Assembly (NCBI RefSeq): GCF_900106845.1
Contig: NZ_LT629849.1
Coordinates: 1-64,000 of the forward strand
Source of the DNA: Romboutsia timonensis
GTDB lineage: Bacteria > Bacillota > Clostridia > Peptostreptococcales > Peptostreptococcaceae
Direction of reading: 5' to 3'
Length of the DNA: 64,000 bases
Position numbers and translations under genes: made by a program. The notes under the pieces were generated by a model that worked only from the letters and a program-made list of their open reading frames with translations, was not told where the DNA came from and ran no database searches. Each line of letters opens with the position of its first letter. Positions within the stretch are counted from its first letter, which is position 1. Below, one piece after another: positions 18,946 through 28,292 of this stretch.

Positions 18946-19244
18946 ACAAATCCTCCTTTTAATTTTAGAATTAATTTTAATAACTATTTAGTAAAATAAA
19001 AGCATATTAAAATTTTATGAATGCATAAAAATTTAAGACTAAAAATATGAAAAAAATAAGAAATGTTCTATGATAAAGTGGGGATGTTTATTGTTGTGTT
19101 CGAGGAACCATTTTTGATTAAATATATTATAGTATATAAAAAGTTGAATATGGAAATTCAAAAAAACTAATATAAAAATAAATAGTAATAAAGGGAGAAC
19201 TTAAAAATAATAATGCTTTAAAAGTAAACCCTTTATTATTGATT
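18946..19244. other. Intergenic region between hydC and cls
   Basis: About 300 A+T-rich bases upstream of the hydrogenase operon and downstream of cls. A minus-strand TATAAT (19131-19126) could serve hyd, but no matching -35 was found. TAATAAAGGG (19186-19195) pairs with CCCTTTATTA (19229-19238) across a long gap and may be a weak terminator for cls. No Rex-type operator of canonical sequence was recognised. Confidence 0.4.
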
Positions 19245-20726
19245 TTACAATATAGGAGAAAGTAATCTAGATATAGACTCTTTGAGTCTCATATAACGAG
19301 ATCTAGAATTATACATATCTAATGTTATTTCTTTAGATTTTAAAATATCATTTTCAAATATAGCTCTTTGTTTTTTTGCAACTTCTGAAGAATACATAAA
19401 AGCATTTATTTCAAAGTTAAGTTCAAAACTTCTAATATCCATATTTGCAGTTCCTATAGAGCATACACAGTCATCAACTACTATAGTCTTAGCATGTAGA
19501 AAAGCATTGTGGTCATAATTGTAAAGTTTAGCACCATACTTAAGTAGTTCACCTGCATATGAAGAAGATGCCCAATAAACAAAAGGATGGTCAGGTTTAG
19601 ACGGAATCATTATTCTTACATCCACACCTGAGAAACAAGCTATTTTCAATGTGTCTGTAAGGGTTTTATCTAAGATAAAGTAAGGTGTTTGTATATAAAT
19701 ATATTTTTTTGCTTTTTGTATCATTTTTATATAACCGTACTTAATCTCATCTAATTCAGTACTATCAGGACCACTAGAAACTATTTGAATACCGATATCT
19801 TTACATGCTTTAGAATTAGATAGCCTTAGAGTTTCATTTCCAAAGTATTTATCTAAAACTAAGTCTTCTTTAGTCGTATATCTCCAATCTAGTATAAATC
19901 TTATATTAAGATCTTTAACAGAATCACCAGTAATTTTTAAGTGAGTATCTCTCCAATATCCGAATTTAGGATCTTTACCTAGATACTCATCTCCAATATT
20001 ATTTCCACCTATAAATCCAACCTTACCATCTATTACAACTATCTTTCTATGATTTCTGTAGTTAAGATTAAAGTTTATAACTTTCATAAAAGAAGGGAAA
20101 AACGCACCAACTTTTACTCCAGATTTTTTTAGTTTGTGGATAGATTTATCACTGAATAATCTGCTACCTACAGCATCATATAATAGTCTTACTTCAACAC
20201 CATTTTGAGCTTTATCTATTAAAATATCTATTATTTTATTTCCTATTTCATCATCTTTAAAAATATAAAATTGTATATTTATATGATGTTTAGCTTTTTT
20301 TAATTCTTCTAATAAAGACTCAAAGAAATCATTTGGTTCAGGAAAAATTTCTACATCATTATTAGTTGTAAAATGAGAATTATTTGAATTAGCTAAAGCA
20401 TATATCATATCTTTATACCCAATTAAATTTGGTTCAAAATTATCATTACGATCTAATTTAATTTGAGTATCTATTATATTTTCCTTTAAAATCTTATCTT
20501 CAGCTTCTTTAATTTTGAACATGTTATTTTTAGAAATGCCTCTACCGACTGCTATATATAAAATACAACCTATAGCTGGAGCAGTAGTTAATACAAGAAC
20601 CCATGCCACAGTAGCTTCAATACTTCTTTTTTCTCTAAAAATTAAGTTTATAATTGCTAAGAAGTTGATTATATATATGGTAGTAACTAATATTTCATAC
20701 CAAGACTCTTTAATAAGGCTGTGCAT
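19245..20726 (-). CDS. cls: Cardiolipin synthase
   Basis: Membrane phospholipase-D-family enzyme that condenses two phosphatidylglycerol molecules into cardiolipin and glycerol. The 493-residue protein begins with two transmembrane helices (about residues 12-30 and 38-60), followed by two HKD catalytic motifs: NHRKIVVID with GFIGGNNIGDEY (about residue 224) and HAKTIVVDD with GTANMDIRSF (about 405). Both motifs are complete. It is a single gene with ribosome site AAAGGAGG on the minus strand. Confidence 0.95.
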   Translation of the reverse strand: MHSLIKESWYEILVTTIYIINFLAIINLIFREKRSIEATVAWVLVLTTAPAIGCILYIAVGRGISKNNMFKIKEAEDKILKENIIDTQIKLDRNDNFEPNLIGYKDMIYALANSNNSHFTTNNDVEIFPEPNDFFESLLEELKKAKHHINIQFYIFKDDEIGNKIIDILIDKAQNGVEVRLLYDAVGSRLFSDKSIHKLKKSGVKVGAFFPSFMKVINFNLNYRNHRKIVVIDGKVGFIGGNNIGDEYLGKDPKFGYWRDTHLKITGDSVKDLNIRFILDWRYTTKEDLVLDKYFGNETLRLSNSKACKDIGIQIVSSGPDSTELDEIKYGYIKMIQKAKKYIYIQTPYFILDKTLTDTLKIACFSGVDVRIMIPSKPDHPFVYWASSSYAGELLKYGAKLYNYDHNAFLHAKTIVVDDCVCSIGTANMDIRSFELNFEINAFMYSSEVAKKQRAIFENDILKSKEITLDMYNSRSRYMRLKESISRLLSPIL

Positions 20727-20857
20727 AATTAAAACCTCCTTTTATTTAATATATAAATATATTTTGTATATAATAGTATAAATATTAATGCGATATAAAT
20801 AAAGAGATTGAACTAAACTTATAGAACAACCTCTTTTAAAAAATATATTACTAAAGA

Positions 20858-21727
20858 CTATGCTGTTTTCTTTTCAGCGATAGAATTTTCTTTTTTATTA
20901 ACAAATAGGAAGTAGTAAATTCCTGCAACAAATATTGCACCACCTAATATATTACCTATAGTAACAGGTATTAAGTTATTCATAAATATATTAGGTATGT
21001 TTATAGCAGCAGCATCAGCAGCTGTTTTGTGAGCCGCTTCTAAATATGCAGGGTTTGCTTTACTAAATAATCCAGCGAATAAGTATGCCATGTTTGCAAC
21101 ACAGTGTTCAAATCCAGTACATACGAATAAGAATATACCAAAGAATCCAGTTAAAACTTTTCCAGTTACATCTTTAGCTCCGTAAGTCATCCAAACAGTA
21201 GCACAAACTATCCAGTTACATAATATACCAGAAGCTATTGCAGCAACCCAAGTAAATCCAAGTTTACCCATAGAAGTTTTAACGATAACTCCACCATATA
21301 AACCATTACTCCAATCAAATACGCCAGATAAACTTACAAGATACGCTACTAAAGCTCCTCCTAGTAAGTTACCAATCCAAACTAAAGCCCAGTTTTTGAA
21401 AGCTTGTCCCCAAGTTACTCTTTTCTTTAGAGCAGCAAGAGTTATTAATATGTTACCTGTAAATAAGTCTGCACCAGCTATTAGTACAAACATAAGACCT
21501 GCAGGGAACATAAGACCTGCAACCATTTTACCTAAACCGTAAGTATCAGGATTTGCTAATAAGTTGTAAGCTGCACCAACTGATCCTAATGCACCGAATG
21601 CTATATATGCACCAGCTAAGAATGCAGATGCTAGAACTTTTTTATTTGGTGTAGTAGCTTTTTTTACACCAGCTTCAATAGTATACTCAGCTATTTCAGC
21701 AGGCATAAGCATTTTTTTATCTGCCAT
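20858..21727 (-). CDS. Formate/nitrite transporter family channel (FocA/NirC/HSC type), copy 1
   Basis: Pentameric anion channel of the FNT family (289 aa) with six hydrophobic segments. Family motifs are AGADLFTGN and, in the later half, the histidine-containing GFEHCVANMAYL, which carries the gating/transport histidine. Formate, nitrite, hydrosulfide or acetate-type anions are possible substrates; the sequence alone does not tell which. The ATG at 21727 follows AAGGAGG on the minus strand. It is divergent from a second FNT gene, with a long perfect inverted repeat between them. Confidence 0.9.
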   Translation of the reverse strand: MADKKMLMPAEIAEYTIEAGVKKATTPNKKVLASAFLAGAYIAFGALGSVGAAYNLLANPDTYGLGKMVAGLMFPAGLMFVLIAGADLFTGNILITLAALKKRVTWGQAFKNWALVWIGNLLGGALVAYLVSLSGVFDWSNGLYGGVIVKTSMGKLGFTWVAAIASGILCNWIVCATVWMTYGAKDVTGKVLTGFFGIFLFVCTGFEHCVANMAYLFAGLFSKANPAYLEAAHKTAADAAAINIPNIFMNNLIPVTIGNILGGAIFVAGIYYFLFVNKKENSIAEKKTA

Positions 21728-21877
21728 TTATAATTCCTCCTTAAAAAATTGTTAATTAAATATAAAATATTGACATATAATTTTAAAAATAATAGCAGCT
21801 AGTAATTTAGCAGCATTAACAATTATACACTAAAATATATACTTTGTATACATTAAACAAAAAAAGACAAAAACTTA

Positions 21878-21928
21878 TATAGAATAATATTTTTATGTAT
21901 GAAGTGTACATAAAAATATTATTCTATA
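21878..21928. promoter_or_regulatory. Long perfect inverted repeat between two divergent FNT channel genes
   Basis: A 22-bp perfect inverted repeat (21878-21899 with 21907-21928) has a 7-base loop, TGAAGTG. It lies about midway between the two divergent starts (21727 and 21997). There is no oligo-T tail, so it is not a normal terminator. It may be a regulator-binding site or a hairpin in the leader of the plus-strand gene. Confidence 0.5.
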
Positions 21929-21996
21929 GAGTATAAACATTTGAAATGAAAGGCATTAATTTTCTTGAAAGCTTATTAATATTAGGGGGTAGACTT

Positions 21997-22794
21997 ATGG
22001 ACAAAAGATTCTTAACACCCGAAGAAGTAGCAAATGCTACTATAAATGCAAGTATTAAAAAAGCTAGCCTAGATACAGCTAGTTGTATATGGTTGGGTAT
22101 ACTTGCAGGAATTTTTATAGGCTTAGGAGGAGCAGGAAATATATTAGCATCTCAAACACTATCTAATATAGATGCTGGTTTAGCTAGATTAGTTGGAGCT
22201 ACTGTGTTTCCTGTAGGACTTATGTTAGTAGTTATATGTGGTGCTGAGCTATTTACTGGTAATAACTTAATGACATTAGCTGTTATGAATAAAAAGATAA
22301 CATTAAGAGAACTTTTTAGGAATTGGTCACTAGTGTATATTGCAAACTTTATAGGTTCAACGCTTTTAGCAGTAGCAATTTTCTACGCAGGTACATTTAA
22401 TGGTGATGCATCAAATAAAGTAATATCAATTGCACAGTCAAAATCAACGCTTACCATTTTAGAGGCTCTTATAAGGGGTATATTGTGTAACATGATAGTT
22501 GTTTTAGCCGTATGGATGGCAACAGCAGCACAAGATATAATATCTAAAATTTTTGCTTGTTGGTTTCCGATAATGCTATTTGTACTATGTGGATTTGAGC
22601 ATAGTGTTGCAAATATGTTTTTTATACCAATGGGTATGCTATTAGGTGCTAATGTAACTATAGGACAATTAATAACTAATTTAATAGTTGTAACAATAGG
22701 TAATATGATAGGTGGTGCTATTTTAATTCCATATATGTATAATAAAATATTTATACGAAACCAAAGTAGTGAGAAAGCGGCACATAATAAGTAA
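21997..22794 (+). CDS. Formate/nitrite transporter family channel, copy 2
   Basis: Second FNT-family channel, about 265 aa, clearly paralogous to the divergent copy (shared MDKRFLTPEEVANATI-type start region, CGAELFTGN, and GFEHSVANMFFIP with the conserved histidine). I start it at ATG 21997, since AGGGGG at 21984-21989 precedes it; an in-frame ATG 17 codons upstream at 21946 lacks a ribosome site. A strong terminator follows. Substrate is not determinable here; having two different copies suggests different substrates or directions. Confidence 0.9.
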   Translation: MDKRFLTPEEVANATINASIKKASLDTASCIWLGILAGIFIGLGGAGNILASQTLSNIDAGLARLVGATVFPVGLMLVVICGAELFTGNNLMTLAVMNKKITLRELFRNWSLVYIANFIGSTLLAVAIFYAGTFNGDASNKVISIAQSKSTLTILEALIRGILCNMIVVLAVWMATAAQDIISKIFACWFPIMLFVLCGFEHSVANMFFIPMGMLLGANVTIGQLITNLIVVTIGNMIGGAILIPYMYNKIFIRNQSSEKAAHNK

Positions 22795-22817
22795 AATTAT
22801 ATATTATAGAAAATAGT

Positions 22818-22847
22818 GCGTTGATATAGTAATATCAACGCTTTTTT
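22818..22847 (+). terminator. Terminator after FNT copy 2
   Basis: GCGTTGATAT (22818-22827) pairs with ATATCAACGC (22832-22841) around an AGTA loop, and TTTTTT follows directly. Confidence 0.92.
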
Positions 22848-22974
22848 AATACTTTTAAGACCTTTTTATATTGTTATTTTTTTTTTAATACATTATTATA
22901 TTAATTATATAAAAATAATATAGTGTAAATGTAAGCGATAAATTAATAAATATTTTAATTATGGAGGAAATTTA

Positions 22975-23889
22975 ATGAATAAGAAATATATATATGAATG
23001 TTTGTTAAATATAATAGATAAAGAAAATATAAAATTAGATGAGCCTATGAAAAAGCATATTTCTTTTAGAGTAGGTGGACCGGCAGATATATTAGTTAAA
23101 CCTAGAACAGAAGAACAAATAGCGAAAGTTGTAAAGCTTTTAAAAGAAGAAAATGTACCTTATATTGTAATAGGTAATGGATCTAACCTTTTAGTGAAAG
23201 ATGGTGGAGTTAGAGGAGTAGTAATAGAAATATCAGATAACTTCAATGATTTTAATATCGATGGAAATATAGTAAATATACAATCTGGTGCATTACTTTC
23301 GTTTGTAGGAAAATCTGTATTAAGAGCTGAACTAAAAGGATTTGAATTCGCGGCTGGTATACCAGGAACTCTAGGAGGAGCATTAGCTATGAATGCAGGT
23401 GCTTATGGCGGAGAAATGAAGGATATAGTTAAGTCTGTCAGACTTATGGATACAGATGGAAATATACTTGACTTTACAAATGAACAAATGGAGTTTTCTT
23501 ATAGAAGAAGTATACTTTCAAGAACAGATTATATAGTATTATCTGCTCAGATAGAGTTAGAAAATGGAAGTTATGATGAAATAAAAGCAACAATGGCTGA
23601 TTTTACTCAAAGAAGAGTTACAAAGCAACCTTTAAGCTTACCAAGTGCAGGAAGTACATTTAAAAGACCAGAAGGTCATTTCGCAGCTAAATTAATAGAT
23701 GATAGTGGATTAAGAGGACTTACACTAAGAGGTGCACAAGTTTCTGAAAAGCACTGTGGATTTGTTGTAAATTTAGGGAATGCTAAAGCTAAGGATATTT
23801 TAGATTTAATGTATATAGTTAAAAGTACAGTAAAAGCAAAATATGGAATAACTTTAGAGGAAGAAGTCAAAATACTTGGAGAGGATTAA
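22975..23889 (+). CDS. murB: UDP-N-acetylenolpyruvoylglucosamine reductase
   Basis: FAD enzyme that reduces UDP-GlcNAc-enolpyruvate with NADPH to UDP-MurNAc in peptidoglycan precursor synthesis (304 aa, usual length for type II MurB). Visible motifs are the FAD-binding GNGSNLLVKDGGVRG and AGIPGTLGGALAMNAGAYGG, and the catalytic serine region PSAGSTFKRP. The ribosome site GGAGG is well placed before ATG 22975. It opens a tight gene run through whiA. Confidence 0.97.
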   Translation: MNKKYIYECLLNIIDKENIKLDEPMKKHISFRVGGPADILVKPRTEEQIAKVVKLLKEENVPYIVIGNGSNLLVKDGGVRGVVIEISDNFNDFNIDGNIVNIQSGALLSFVGKSVLRAELKGFEFAAGIPGTLGGALAMNAGAYGGEMKDIVKSVRLMDTDGNILDFTNEQMEFSYRRSILSRTDYIVLSAQIELENGSYDEIKATMADFTQRRVTKQPLSLPSAGSTFKRPEGHFAAKLIDDSGLRGLTLRGAQVSEKHCGFVVNLGNAKAKDILDLMYIVKSTVKAKYGITLEEEVKILGED

Positions 23890-23892
23890 TAA

Positions 23893-24606
23893 ATGCAAAT
23901 ACTAGCAGATTATCATACTCATACTAAATATAGCCATGGGAAAGGAACTATAGAAGAGAATGTATTAGAAGCTATTTCTAAAGGTATTAAAACAATAGGA
24001 ATATCAGACCATGGATATAAACATTTAGCATATGGAATAAAATTAAATGATATTTATAAGATGAGAGAAGAAATAGATAAATTAAATGAAAAATATTCAA
24101 ATATAGAAATTCTTCTTGGTATGGAATGTAATATTTTAGATAGTTACGGAAATATAGACATAAATGATAAAATTATTGAAAACTGTGACTATATTATGGC
24201 TGGATATCATTTTGCATCTACGCCGACATCTTTAAAAAGTATGTTTAATCATTGTAATAACTACATGATAAAAAATGAAAAATCTAAAGAGTACAATACT
24301 AAGGCTATAATAAATGCTATGAAAAATAATGACATATTCATAATAACTCATCCTGGAGATAAGGGTGATGTGTATATAGAAGAAATAGCGAAGGTAGCAA
24401 AAAATACAGATACAAGATTAGAAATAAATAGTAGTCATGGATTTTTAAATAGTAGTCAATTAGTTAAAATAAAAGGCATAGGAAATAAATTTATCATAGG
24501 GTCAGATGCTCATATACCTCAGAATGTAGGTAACTTCGATTTAGCTATGAAAATTGTAAAAGAAGCAAGTGTAGATTTATCATTAATAGAAAATATAAAA
24601 ATATAG
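23893..24606 (+). CDS. PHP-domain phosphoesterase (YcdX-like)
   Basis: Metal-dependent hydrolase of the PHP family (237 aa). It shows the motifs that bind a metal cluster: DYHTHTKYSHG near the N-terminus, SDHGYKH, GMECN, ITHPGDKG, and SDAHIPQNVG near the C-terminus. The substrate is not known; YcdX-type proteins are phosphatases. It starts 3 bases after the murB stop and runs directly into rapZ, so it belongs to the same transcript. A histidinol-phosphatase role is possible but not supported by context. Confidence 0.88.
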   Translation: MQILADYHTHTKYSHGKGTIEENVLEAISKGIKTIGISDHGYKHLAYGIKLNDIYKMREEIDKLNEKYSNIEILLGMECNILDSYGNIDINDKIIENCDYIMAGYHFASTPTSLKSMFNHCNNYMIKNEKSKEYNTKAIINAMKNNDIFIITHPGDKGDVYIEEIAKVAKNTDTRLEINSSHGFLNSSQLVKIKGIGNKFIIGSDAHIPQNVGNFDLAMKIVKEASVDLSLIENIKI

Positions 24607-24624
24607 GTGAAAAGGGGGAATATT

Positions 24625-25482
24625 ATGAAATTTGTAATTGTAACAGGACTATCAGGTTCAGGAAAAAGTGAAGCTATGAGAGCTTTAGAAGACATGGGTT
24701 TTTACTGTGTAGATAACTTACCTCCTGCCTTAATAACTAAATTTGCAGAGTTATGCTATCAACCTAATTCTAGTATAGATAAGGTTGCTTTAGGTATAGA
24801 TATAAGAGGAAGAAAGTTCTTTGAAACGCTTTACGAAAGTTTAGCATATTTGGAAAAAGAAAATTATCAATATGAAATACTTTATCTAGATTGTTCAGAC
24901 GATGTTTTATTAAAAAGATATAAGATGACAAGAAGAAATCATCCATTATCTAAGAATATACAAATACCAGAAGGTATAAAAATGGAAAGAAAGATATTAG
25001 AGCCTTTAAGGGAAAAGGCAAGTTGTATAATAGATACAACAAATATGAAGCCTAAAGATTTAAAAGAGGAAATTGGAAAAATATACTCTATAGGTGAGAA
25101 TAATCCTAAGCTAACAATATCAGTAGTATCTTTTGGATTTAAGCATGGAATACCATCTGACTGTGATCTTGTATTTGATGTTAGATTCTTACCTAATCCA
25201 TATTATATTGAAGATTTAAGACCTAAGACTGGTGATGATAAAGAAGTTAGAGATTATGTTATGAACTCTAAGATTAGTGAAGAGTTTTATGCAAAACTTA
25301 CTGATATGATACAGTTTTTAGTTCCTCAATATATTGAGGAAGGAAAACAACATCTAGTAATAGGAATTGGATGTACAGGAGGAAGACACAGATCAGTTAC
25401 TATATCAAATCTTATATACGATGATTTAGTTAATAGAGGTTATAGAGTGGTTAAAAAGCATAGAGACTCTATGTTAAGATAG
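24625..25482 (+). CDS. rapZ: RNase adapter / nucleotide-binding protein RapZ (YvcJ)
   Basis: GTP/ATP-binding regulatory protein, about 285 aa. The N-terminal P-loop is GLSGSGKS, with the family's DNLPPALI motif after it; the C-terminal domain ends with the conserved GCTGGRHRSV box. I start it at ATG 24625, because AAAGGGGG lies just before it. In Firmicutes rapZ (yvcJ) sits next to yvcK and whiA, as here, and links cell-wall amino-sugar metabolism with regulation. Its exact role in this organism is inferred. Confidence 0.95.
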   Translation: MKFVIVTGLSGSGKSEAMRALEDMGFYCVDNLPPALITKFAELCYQPNSSIDKVALGIDIRGRKFFETLYESLAYLEKENYQYEILYLDCSDDVLLKRYKMTRRNHPLSKNIQIPEGIKMERKILEPLREKASCIIDTTNMKPKDLKEEIGKIYSIGENNPKLTISVVSFGFKHGIPSDCDLVFDVRFLPNPYYIEDLRPKTGDDKEVRDYVMNSKISEEFYAKLTDMIQFLVPQYIEEGKQHLVIGIGCTGGRHRSVTISNLIYDDLVNRGYRVVKKHRDSMLR

Positions 25483-25495
25483 TATGGAGGCAAAA

Positions 25496-26605
25496 ATGAC
25501 AAGTATATTTATGGTCATAGGAATTGTAGGATGGATTGCTTTATTAACATCTATATATGTATATAAGAAGGCGAAAGATGAAAGATTAAAATCGATTACG
25601 ATAGATGATAAAGAAAGTACGGATCCTAATGTAGTAGTTATCGGAGGAGGAACGGGTCAATCTGTTTTTTTAAGAGGATTGAAAAAGAGAACTCGTAATA
25701 TAACTGCAATTGTTACTGTTGCAGATGATGGTGGAGGATCTGGTGTACTTAGGGAAGACTTGGGTATGTTACCTCCTGGAGATATAAGAAACTGCTTACT
25801 AGCTTTAGCTAATATAGAACCAACTATGAAAGAAGTTATGCAATATAGATTTACAGAAGGCGCTTTAAAAGGTCAGAGTTTTGGGAATTTATTTTTAGCT
25901 GCTATGAATGGATTATACGGAAACTTTGAAGTTGCGTTATATAAAATGAGTCAAATATTTGCCATAACAGGAAAAGTTCTACCAGTAACTTTAAATGATA
26001 TAAACTTGATAGCAAAGCTAAAAAATGGGAAAATAGTAAAAGGTGAATCTAGAATACCAAAAGAGGTTAAAGATGACAAAACCTATATAGAAAGAGTATA
26101 TTTAGATGAACAAGATGCAGTACCTTTAGATGAAGTAATTAACTCTATAGAAAATGCTGATATAATTATTATGGGTCCAGGAAGTTTATATACGAGCATA
26201 ATACCGAATTTATTAGTAAATGGAGTGGTCGATGCAATTGAAAAATCTAAAGCTCCTAAAGTGTATATATGTAATATAATGACTCAACCAGGAGAAACAG
26301 ATGACCATAATGTTTTAGATCATGTCAATGCTATAGTAAAGCATACCAATAAAAATATAATAGATTATGTAATATCTAATAATGAAGTTTTGCCTAAAGA
26401 AATGATTGATAGATATCAAAAAGATGGTGCAAAACAAGTTATATTAGATGATAAACAAAGAAAAATATTAAAAACTATGGGAGCAAAAACTATAGAAGAA
26501 AATCTAATTGAAATAAAAAATAATTATATTAGACACGATGCAGGTCATATTTCAGATATAGTAATTAATTTGGCACTACGTCATGATAATGACAAAGATA
26601 AGTAA
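25496..26605 (+). CDS. yvcK: YvcK-family protein (gluconeogenesis/cell-wall factor)
   Basis: CofD-like fold protein that binds UDP-sugars and is needed for growth on gluconeogenic carbon sources and for correct cell shape in Bacillus. The protein (369 aa from ATG 25496) starts with one transmembrane helix (MTSIFMVIGIVGWIALLTSI), then the Rossmann-like GGGTGQSVFLRGLK motif and VADDGGGSGVLR. GGAGG at 25486-25490 decides for ATG 25496 over the ATG at 25484. It lies 13 bases after rapZ in the conserved rapZ-yvcK-whiA order. Confidence 0.94.
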   Translation: MTSIFMVIGIVGWIALLTSIYVYKKAKDERLKSITIDDKESTDPNVVVIGGGTGQSVFLRGLKKRTRNITAIVTVADDGGGSGVLREDLGMLPPGDIRNCLLALANIEPTMKEVMQYRFTEGALKGQSFGNLFLAAMNGLYGNFEVALYKMSQIFAITGKVLPVTLNDINLIAKLKNGKIVKGESRIPKEVKDDKTYIERVYLDEQDAVPLDEVINSIENADIIIMGPGSLYTSIIPNLLVNGVVDAIEKSKAPKVYICNIMTQPGETDDHNVLDHVNAIVKHTNKNIIDYVISNNEVLPKEMIDRYQKDGAKQVILDDKQRKILKTMGAKTIEENLIEIKNNYIRHDAGHISDIVINLALRHDNDKDK

Positions 26606-26670
26606 AAAAGGATTTTAAAGATTTATGTAGAAATTCTTATTATTATGTTAGTTTTAAGGAGTGAACATCT

Positions 26671-27096
26671 ATGAGAGAAGAGGTTAGTGCCGGTGGTGTA
26701 GTGCTTTTTGGCAATGCTATACTTTTACTTAGAAAATTCAATGGAGATTGGGTTTTACCAAAGGGAAAGGTAGAAGAAGGAGAGAATAGACAAGAAGCAG
26801 CACTTAGAGAAGTACTAGAGGAAACAGGAGTAAAAGCAGATATATTAAAGTACTTAGGAGAAATTCATTACACATTTAAAGAAAACTGGGATGAAAATAG
26901 AGCTGTTCATAAAACGGTTTTTTGGTACTTAATGCAAGCAAGAAATATGAATACAGTTCCACAAAAAGAAGAAGGATTCATTGATGCTAAATTTATACAC
27001 TTAGATAGAGTTGTTGATTTGGCTAGATATGATGACGAAAAAGAAATAATAAAAGTAGCCTTGCAAGAAATAAAAAAAAGGCTAAAAAAGAACTAG
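26671..27096 (+). CDS. Nudix hydrolase
   Basis: Small pyrophosphohydrolase of the Nudix family (141 aa). The Nudix box is complete: GKVEEGENRQEAALREVLEE followed by TG (about residues 32-53). The substrate is unknown; diadenosine polyphosphates or damaged nucleotides are typical for this size. It lies between yvcK and whiA and is probably co-transcribed, with ribosome site AAGGAG before ATG 26671. Confidence 0.93.
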   Translation: MREEVSAGGVVLFGNAILLLRKFNGDWVLPKGKVEEGENRQEAALREVLEETGVKADILKYLGEIHYTFKENWDENRAVHKTVFWYLMQARNMNTVPQKEEGFIDAKFIHLDRVVDLARYDDEKEIIKVALQEIKKRLKKN

Positions 27097-27113
27097 TAAA
27101 ATAGGTGATAGAT

Positions 27114-28064
27114 ATGTCTTTTTCAGCTGAAACTAAAAATGAATTAGCAAGGGTTATATCTAATGATGATTATTGTAATATGACTGAATTAGCTGCAATA
27201 GTTAGATTAGCAGGAAGTATACAGATTGCAGGTTATAGAAAATTGAATTTAAAGATTACTACAGAATTAAATTCTGTAGCAAGAAAAGTATTTAAATTAC
27301 TTAAACAAAATTTTGGTATAAATACGACTATATCTGTAAATAAGAATCAAATGTTAAAAAGAAATAATAGTTATGTTCTTATAGTAACAAGTGAAATGGG
27401 ATCAGAAAATTTATTAAGAGAGCTTGGAATATTAGAACCAGGGGATGGATTTTATACTGTAAATAAAGTTCCTGAAAACTTATTACAAAATGAAGAGTGT
27501 ATAAGGTCATTTATAAGGGGCGCATTCATAGGAGGCGGGTCTATAAGTGATCCTGGAAAAAACTATCATATGGAATTTGTAACTAATAATGAGGATTTTG
27601 CTAAATCTTTAAAAGATTTAATAAATAAATTAGGATTCAACTGTAAGGTTGTTTCAAGAAAAAATAACTTTGTAGTATACTTAAAAGAAAGTGAACAAAT
27701 ATCAGATTTACTTAGTATAATAGGAGCACACAATGCCCTTTTAAGCCTACAAAATACGAAAATAGTGAAGGCTATGAGAAATAATGTAAATCGTATAGTT
27801 AATTGTGAAACTGCAAATCTTTCAAAAACTGTAAATGCATCTGTTAGACAGATAGAAAATATAAAGCTTATCCAAGATACGATAGGTATAAGTAGTCTAC
27901 CAGAAAATTTACAAGAGATAGCTAGAATTAGGTTAGAGTGTGAAGACATGACCCTAAAGGAATTAGGAGAAATGTTAGAACCTCCAATAGGAAAATCTGG
28001 AGTTAACCATAGACTAAGGAAAATAGAAGAAATAGCGAATGACTTAAGAAGTAAGCAAGAATAA
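27114..28064 (+). CDS. whiA: DNA-binding protein WhiA
   Basis: Sporulation/cell-division-associated regulator (about 316 aa) with an N-terminal domain related to LAGLIDADG homing endonucleases ([20 protein letters not shown]) and a C-terminal helix-turn-helix ([26 protein letters not shown], split by family-conserved glycine). The start at ATG 27114 ([10 protein letters not shown]) fits AGGTGAT upstream; the GTG at 27105 lies inside that site. It ends the murB cluster and is followed by a terminator. Confidence 0.95.
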   Translation: MSFSAETKNELARVISNDDYCNMTELAAIVRLAGSIQIAGYRKLNLKITTELNSVARKVFKLLKQNFGINTTISVNKNQMLKRNNSYVLIVTSEMGSENLLRELGILEPGDGFYTVNKVPENLLQNEECIRSFIRGAFIGGGSISDPGKNYHMEFVTNNEDFAKSLKDLINKLGFNCKVVSRKNNFVVYLKESEQISDLLSIIGAHNALLSLQNTKIVKAMRNNVNRIVNCETANLSKTVNASVRQIENIKLIQDTIGISSLPENLQEIARIRLECEDMTLKELGEMLEPPIGKSGVNHRLRKIEEIANDLRSKQE

Positions 28065-28067
28065 ATA

Positions 28068-28102
28068 AAAAGGGGATATATTTTGATATATCTCCTTTTA
28101 TT
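28068..28102 (+). terminator. Terminator after whiA
   Basis: AAAAGGGGATATA pairs with TATATCTCCTTTT (one G-U pair) around a TTTTGA loop, and ATTTT follows. Confidence 0.75.
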
Positions 28103-28156
28103 TTGGGTAATTACACTTTAACTAACTAATTAGATTAAGATTATTTAATCATATAA

Positions 28157-28230
28157 TCAATAAAATATATTAATCATATTTGATTGGTATATTAATATCA
28201 TATCGATAGTAATATGATGTATTTTATTGA
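28157..28230. repeat. Imperfect inverted repeat upstream of dnaE
   Basis: TCAATAAAATATAT and ATCATATT on the left pair with AATATGAT and GTATTTTATTGA on the right, giving a 70-base, nearly all-A+T cruciform-like structure about 60 bases before the dnaE start. It has no T tail. Its role is unknown; it may overlap the dnaE promoter. Confidence 0.4.
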
Positions 28231-28292
28231 TACATCGCTCAAGATAAATAAATTTTATGGTAAAATTAAAGAATAATCTAGGAGGTGATAGG

